Positions 60,638 to 64,000 of a stretch of 64,000 nucleotides of DNA are shown here, piece by piece. The translations under genes were made by a program, and so were the position numbers. The notes beneath the pieces were generated by a model. The model was not told where the DNA came from. It was given only the letters and a program-made list of their open reading frames with translations, and ran no database searches. Origin of the DNA: Bacillota bacterium (lineage in GTDB: Bacteria; Bacillota_A; Clostridia; Lachnospirales; Lachnospiraceae); contig JAEZTQ010000101.1 of NCBI GenBank assembly GCA_023443625.1, positions 47,144 through 111,143 of the forward strand, given 5' to 3'. Each line of letters starts with the position of its first letter. Positions within the stretch are counted from its first letter, which is position 1.

Positions 60638-62617
60638 ATGAATAAATTATTTCTTATAGTTATTCTATGTTTGAGTGGAGTTTTAAGCTTTAGTGGTTGC
60701 AGTAAAGAGAGTACTCAATTATCAAAAACAGAAAAAGAGGTGTTGGTTACCAATGCACCCATTGTATCCATTGCACCAACAGGTATACCAAAATCAACAA
60801 TACCAACAGAAAGATCCCATCACTTATTAACTCTTTCCAAAGAAAGTGGAGTATATGAGGGGGAATTTAATCTTGAGATTATCTGTGAGGGAGCAGTAGA
60901 AATATATTATACCACGGATGGAAGTAATCCCATCATCAGCCCTACAAGACTACTATATAGTGAGGGAATTCAAGTATATGACAGGAGTAATGACGAGAAT
61001 TATGTATCGGCAGTAGACCCTTTTTTGTATGATGGAGCCAATGTTAGAGTAAATAGCACACAAGACGGGTTTATAAGTTCCCTTAACAACCCACCCTCTA
61101 AAGAAGCGGTAGACAAATGTACTGTTATAAGGGCGGTAGCTCTTGATAGTCAAGGACTTTATACCAATGTAGCAACCAATACATATTTTATAGGTCCCAT
61201 GGCAGATCATATTCAAGGGATCAAAGCAAGTTGTGAGGCTGCTGGAACCAGTCTGGCTATTATATCTCTGAGTATGGATTATGATGATCTATTTGATCCT
61301 AGTTATGGTATTTATGTTAAGGGTGATGTATATGATAGGGCCCTTGAAGAGTTTTTAGCTACAGGTGAAGAATTACATGCTGAGACATCTAGGCAACTGG
61401 ATGCTAACTATAAACAGCGGGGTAGTGGCTGGGAACGTAATGTTCATATGGATTATTTTGAAAGCGATGGTACAAGTGCAGCCTGTCAAATACAACAGGA
61501 TTGTGGAATTCGTATACAAGGCAATTATTCCCGATCTGACCTTCAAAAGGGCTTTCGACTCTTTGCAAGAAATAAATATGGTAAGAATAACTTTGAATAT
61601 CCCTTCTTTGGCGAGGAGTTAAAAAACCATGAAGGAAAGACGATTACGAATTTTAAGTCCCTTACCCTTCGCAATGGTGGTAATACTGCCTTTACCACCA
61701 AATTCAGTGATACTTACTGGCAGTCCCTTGTTAAGGAACTGGATTGTGAAACCCAATCCTCAAGACCTTGTATTGTATACCTGAATGGGGAGTACTGGGG
61801 CTTATATGTCTTACAAGAGGACTATTCCCAGGAATATTTTGAATATGCCCATGGTGTTAAGGATAAGGATGTGGTATTGTATAAAGGTGATGCAGGGGCT
61901 TTAGAGCTGGGATATAAGCTGGATTTAGGGGATTTACCAGAAGGTATTGAAGATGAAAGTTATTATTTTAAAGAACTTCTGGAGTTTTTTAATACACATA
62001 CTGACTTGTCTAAAGATGAAGATTATGAAGAATTTGAAAAACTGGTTGATATTGAATCTGCAAGAGATTATTTTGCAGTTCAGATATGGATTAATAATAA
62101 ATGGGATTGGCCTGGGAAGAATTGGTCCCTTTGGAAGACTGCAAATGTAGAGGGAGACAATCCTTATGCAGATGGTCGGTGGCGTTTTTTATTCTATGAC
62201 GTTGAGTTTGGGGGAGTCAGTGGTTCTAGTGATGCTCATGCCAACACCATAAAAGAGGATAACTATAAACCCTTAGGGTTACTAGATAGAGACACAGAAA
62301 ACCCAGCTGTATTAATTTATGTATACCTTATGTCAAATGCAAAATTCAGGGATGAATTTGAAATATCTTTAAAGGCCTTAAGCAAAGAGAATTTTAATAA
62401 AGAGACAGCTTTAAAAGCCTTGGATGTATTTAAGGATACCTATGGTCCTCTATATGATCAGTTTTTTGCAAGGTATCCAGGAACAGGAAGTAAGGATAAC
62501 AGCATTAATGGGGGTTATGCAAGTTATAAGTGTATTGCAGATTTCTTAAAATTAAGAGCAGATTATATTCAACCCATGTTAGATTTTGTATATGAATTAT
62601 ATCCTAAAGGAGAATAG
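60638..62617 (+). CDS. CotH-family lipoprotein with chitobiase-type Fn3 domain
   Basis: A 659-residue lipoprotein: signal peptide with lipobox FSGC, an N-terminal CHB_HEX_C-like domain (about 55-200, YYTTDGSNPIISPTRLLY), then the CotH domain (about 205-600). Typical CotH segments are GIRIQGNYSRSDLQKGFRLF, YLNGEYWGLYVLQEDYS and FYDVEFGG. CotH proteins are secreted protein kinases first known from spore coats, while others accompany polysaccharide or fibre-degrading systems. Start ATG 60638 is preceded by AGGCAGGG. An MFS gene follows closely. The target is unknown. Confidence 0.85.
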   Translation: MNKLFLIVILCLSGVLSFSGCSKESTQLSKTEKEVLVTNAPIVSIAPTGIPKSTIPTERSHHLLTLSKESGVYEGEFNLEIICEGAVEIYYTTDGSNPIISPTRLLYSEGIQVYDRSNDENYVSAVDPFLYDGANVRVNSTQDGFISSLNNPPSKEAVDKCTVIRAVALDSQGLYTNVATNTYFIGPMADHIQGIKASCEAAGTSLAIISLSMDYDDLFDPSYGIYVKGDVYDRALEEFLATGEELHAETSRQLDANYKQRGSGWERNVHMDYFESDGTSAACQIQQDCGIRIQGNYSRSDLQKGFRLFARNKYGKNNFEYPFFGEELKNHEGKTITNFKSLTLRNGGNTAFTTKFSDTYWQSLVKELDCETQSSRPCIVYLNGEYWGLYVLQEDYSQEYFEYAHGVKDKDVVLYKGDAGALELGYKLDLGDLPEGIEDESYYFKELLEFFNTHTDLSKDEDYEEFEKLVDIESARDYFAVQIWINNKWDWPGKNWSLWKTANVEGDNPYADGRWRFLFYDVEFGGVSGSSDAHANTIKEDNYKPLGLLDRDTENPAVLIYVYLMSNAKFRDEFEISLKALSKENFNKETALKALDVFKDTYGPLYDQFFARYPGTGSKDNSINGGYASYKCIADFLKLRADYIQPMLDFVYELYPKGE

Positions 62618-62664
62618 ATAATAGATATATAATTCTATAAAAAGCAGCAAGAGGAGTAAGAGAA

Positions 62665-63864
62665 ATGAATCATAAATACAACAAAACAGTATATGCATGT
62701 TTTATTGCCTATACTGTTCAGGCCATCGTCAATAATTTTGCCCCCCTTTTGTTTTTAACTTTTCAAAAGTCTTATGAAATATCCCTATCTAAGATTACCT
62801 TGTTAGTTACGGTAAACTTTGGTTGGCAGCTTATTGTGGATTTGCTAACTATAAGTTTTGTTGATAAAATTGGGTACAGGATATCTGTAGTTATTGCCCA
62901 TGTCTGTTCTGCCCTTGGTTTGGTTTTGCTTACCCTGCTTCCGGGTATGTTTTCTGATCCCTTTATTGGACTATTTATTGCAGTGATGATCTATGCTACC
63001 GGTGGTGGATTAATAGAGGTACTCATTAGCCCCATCGTTGAAGCTTGTCCTACGGATAATAAGGAGAAGGCCATGAGCCTGTTACACTCCTTCTATTGTT
63101 GGGGATATGTAGGAGTTGTTTTACTATCTACACTCTATTTTAGTATTTTTGGTATTGAGAACTGGAAGATACTCGCTATTATATGGGCGGTAATTCCTAT
63201 TTGCAATGGTGTGCTTTTTGCAAGAGTTCCCATAGCACCTTTGATAGGAGAGGGTGAGAAGGGACTTTCCTTAAAGGAGCTTGTAAGTAAAAAGGTATTC
63301 TGGATAATGATGCTATTAATGCTCTGTGCAGGAGCAAGCGAACAGTCTGTCAGCCAATGGGCATCGACCTTGGCGGAGAAGGGGCTGGGTGTCACAAAAA
63401 CAATAGGTGACCTGGCAGGTCCCATGCTCTTTGCTGTTATGATGGGATTATCAAGAACCTTTTATGGGAAATTCGGAGAAAAGATAAATTTAGATAAGTT
63501 CATGTTATACAGTAGCTTTCTATGTATCCTATCCTATCTTGTTATTGCTTTTTCACCATTACCAGTATTGGGACTCATAGGATGCGGGTTAAGCGGTATG
63601 TCGGTGGGAATCCTTTGGCCGGGAACTTTTAGTATGGCAGCAGCAACCATTCGCGGAGGCGGTACAGCAATGTTTGCCTTTCTTGCACTTGCTGGGGATT
63701 TAGGCTGTTCTGGAGGCCCTACCTTGGTAGGATTAATATCAGGAGCATTTGGAGATAATTTAAAGGCTGGAATTATGGCTGCTATAATATTTCCTATTCT
63801 TCTTATTGTTGGAATTATTATTAATAAAAGAAATAAGGGGATAAGAATAATAGAAAGCAAATAA
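62665..63864 (+). CDS. MFS transporter
   Basis: A 399-residue protein with about twelve membrane helices and the intracellular charged loop between helices 2 and 3 (FVDKIGYRISV). The FHS/sugar or drug-exporter type is suggested by GGGLIEVLISPIVEA in the first half, but no substrate can be assigned. AGAGGAG precedes the ATG. It lies 47 bases after the CotH gene and may share its transcript. Confidence 0.85.
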   Translation: MNHKYNKTVYACFIAYTVQAIVNNFAPLLFLTFQKSYEISLSKITLLVTVNFGWQLIVDLLTISFVDKIGYRISVVIAHVCSALGLVLLTLLPGMFSDPFIGLFIAVMIYATGGGLIEVLISPIVEACPTDNKEKAMSLLHSFYCWGYVGVVLLSTLYFSIFGIENWKILAIIWAVIPICNGVLFARVPIAPLIGEGEKGLSLKELVSKKVFWIMMLLMLCAGASEQSVSQWASTLAEKGLGVTKTIGDLAGPMLFAVMMGLSRTFYGKFGEKINLDKFMLYSSFLCILSYLVIAFSPLPVLGLIGCGLSGMSVGILWPGTFSMAAATIRGGGTAMFAFLALAGDLGCSGGPTLVGLISGAFGDNLKAGIMAAIIFPILLIVGIIINKRNKGIRIIESK

Positions 63865-64000
63865 TCAATAAAGGGTAGTGTAAAGTAACGTATGAAAACC
63901 CGTAGCCTAAAAAATAGGCTCATTCAGAACCTTGAAAATTGCTAGATATAGTTTTTTGGCATGCTACCGCCGCCCTTGACAGCATGGCAAAACAATGCTC
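63865..64000. other. Window end, no gene seen; hairpin AGCCTA/TAGGCT
   Basis: AGCCTA (63904-63909) and TAGGCT (63915-63920) form a short hairpin. The following GC-richer sequence is unlike its AT-rich surroundings and could be the edge of a repeat or insertion sequence continuing past the window. Too short to identify. Confidence 0.25.

Overview
The window looks like a low-GC, spore-forming Firmicute of the Lachnospiraceae type (cellulolytic relatives of Clostridium phytofermentans). The reasons are AT-rich DNA with strong AGGAGG ribosome binding sites, a cellobiose phosphorylase, two tandem Csp-like subtilisins of the kind used in clostridial spore germination, an ATT-started infC with an L20-type leader, and several small proteins typical of that family. 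The assignment is inference from gene content; no 16S gene is present.

Chromosomal part 1 (1-32,780). The window opens in the 3' end of prfA, whose tail is repeated about 2.8 times outside the gene. Next come an Fnr-type regulator with a DUF1858 / DUF438-hemerythrin-PAS pair, a SPOUT RNA methyltransferase, a VTC-domain / DUF4956 / LTA-synthase-like cluster, argF, coaX, a dihydrouridine synthase, asd, cellobiose phosphorylase, an ECF S component with a long leader, infC-rpmI-rplT, two S8 proteases, LiaF/DUF4097-like envelope proteins, a D,D-carboxypeptidase followed by a CPBP protease with a 12-residue repeat region, an iron alcohol dehydrogenase, a membrane glycerophosphodiesterase, a cation-efflux protein, an amidohydrolase and tRNA-Gln(CTG).

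Integrated element (32,737-57,111, about 24.4 kb). A tyrosine-recombinase element sits in the 3' half of tRNA-Gln, bounded by a 44-bp direct repeat. The left half is a replication and recombination core: integrase, a free-standing copy of the integrase arm-binding domain, two small HTH proteins, an SF3-type helicase, a candidate origin, DUF932, RadC-like, YqaJ, RecT, DUF5688 and a Cro/CI repressor with operators. A membrane J-domain protein, a membrane protein and a lipoprotein follow. The right half is defence-like cargo: an unrecognised 530-residue protein overlapping a two-HKD PLD protein, an ORF-free stretch that folds like a structured RNA, a DNA methyltransferase with an apparent AUC start, a PD-(D/E)XK endonuclease with a Dam-type methylase, a small protein plus a DUF3644/HEPN protein, and a TIR protein. 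No capsid, portal, terminase, tail or conjugation gene is visible, so the element looks like a satellite or mobilisable island.

Chromosomal part 2 (57,112-64,000). After attR come a tRNA-type terminator inside a larger inverted repeat, a uroporphyrinogen-decarboxylase-family (methyltransferase-like) protein, a siroheme nitrite/sulfite reductase, a CotH-type lipoprotein and an MFS transporter.

The strongest candidates for undescribed biology are the 530-residue/PLD pair with the adjacent structured RNA, the AUC-started methyltransferase, the membrane J-domain/lipoprotein trio, the free-standing arm-binding protein and the iteron-like origin.
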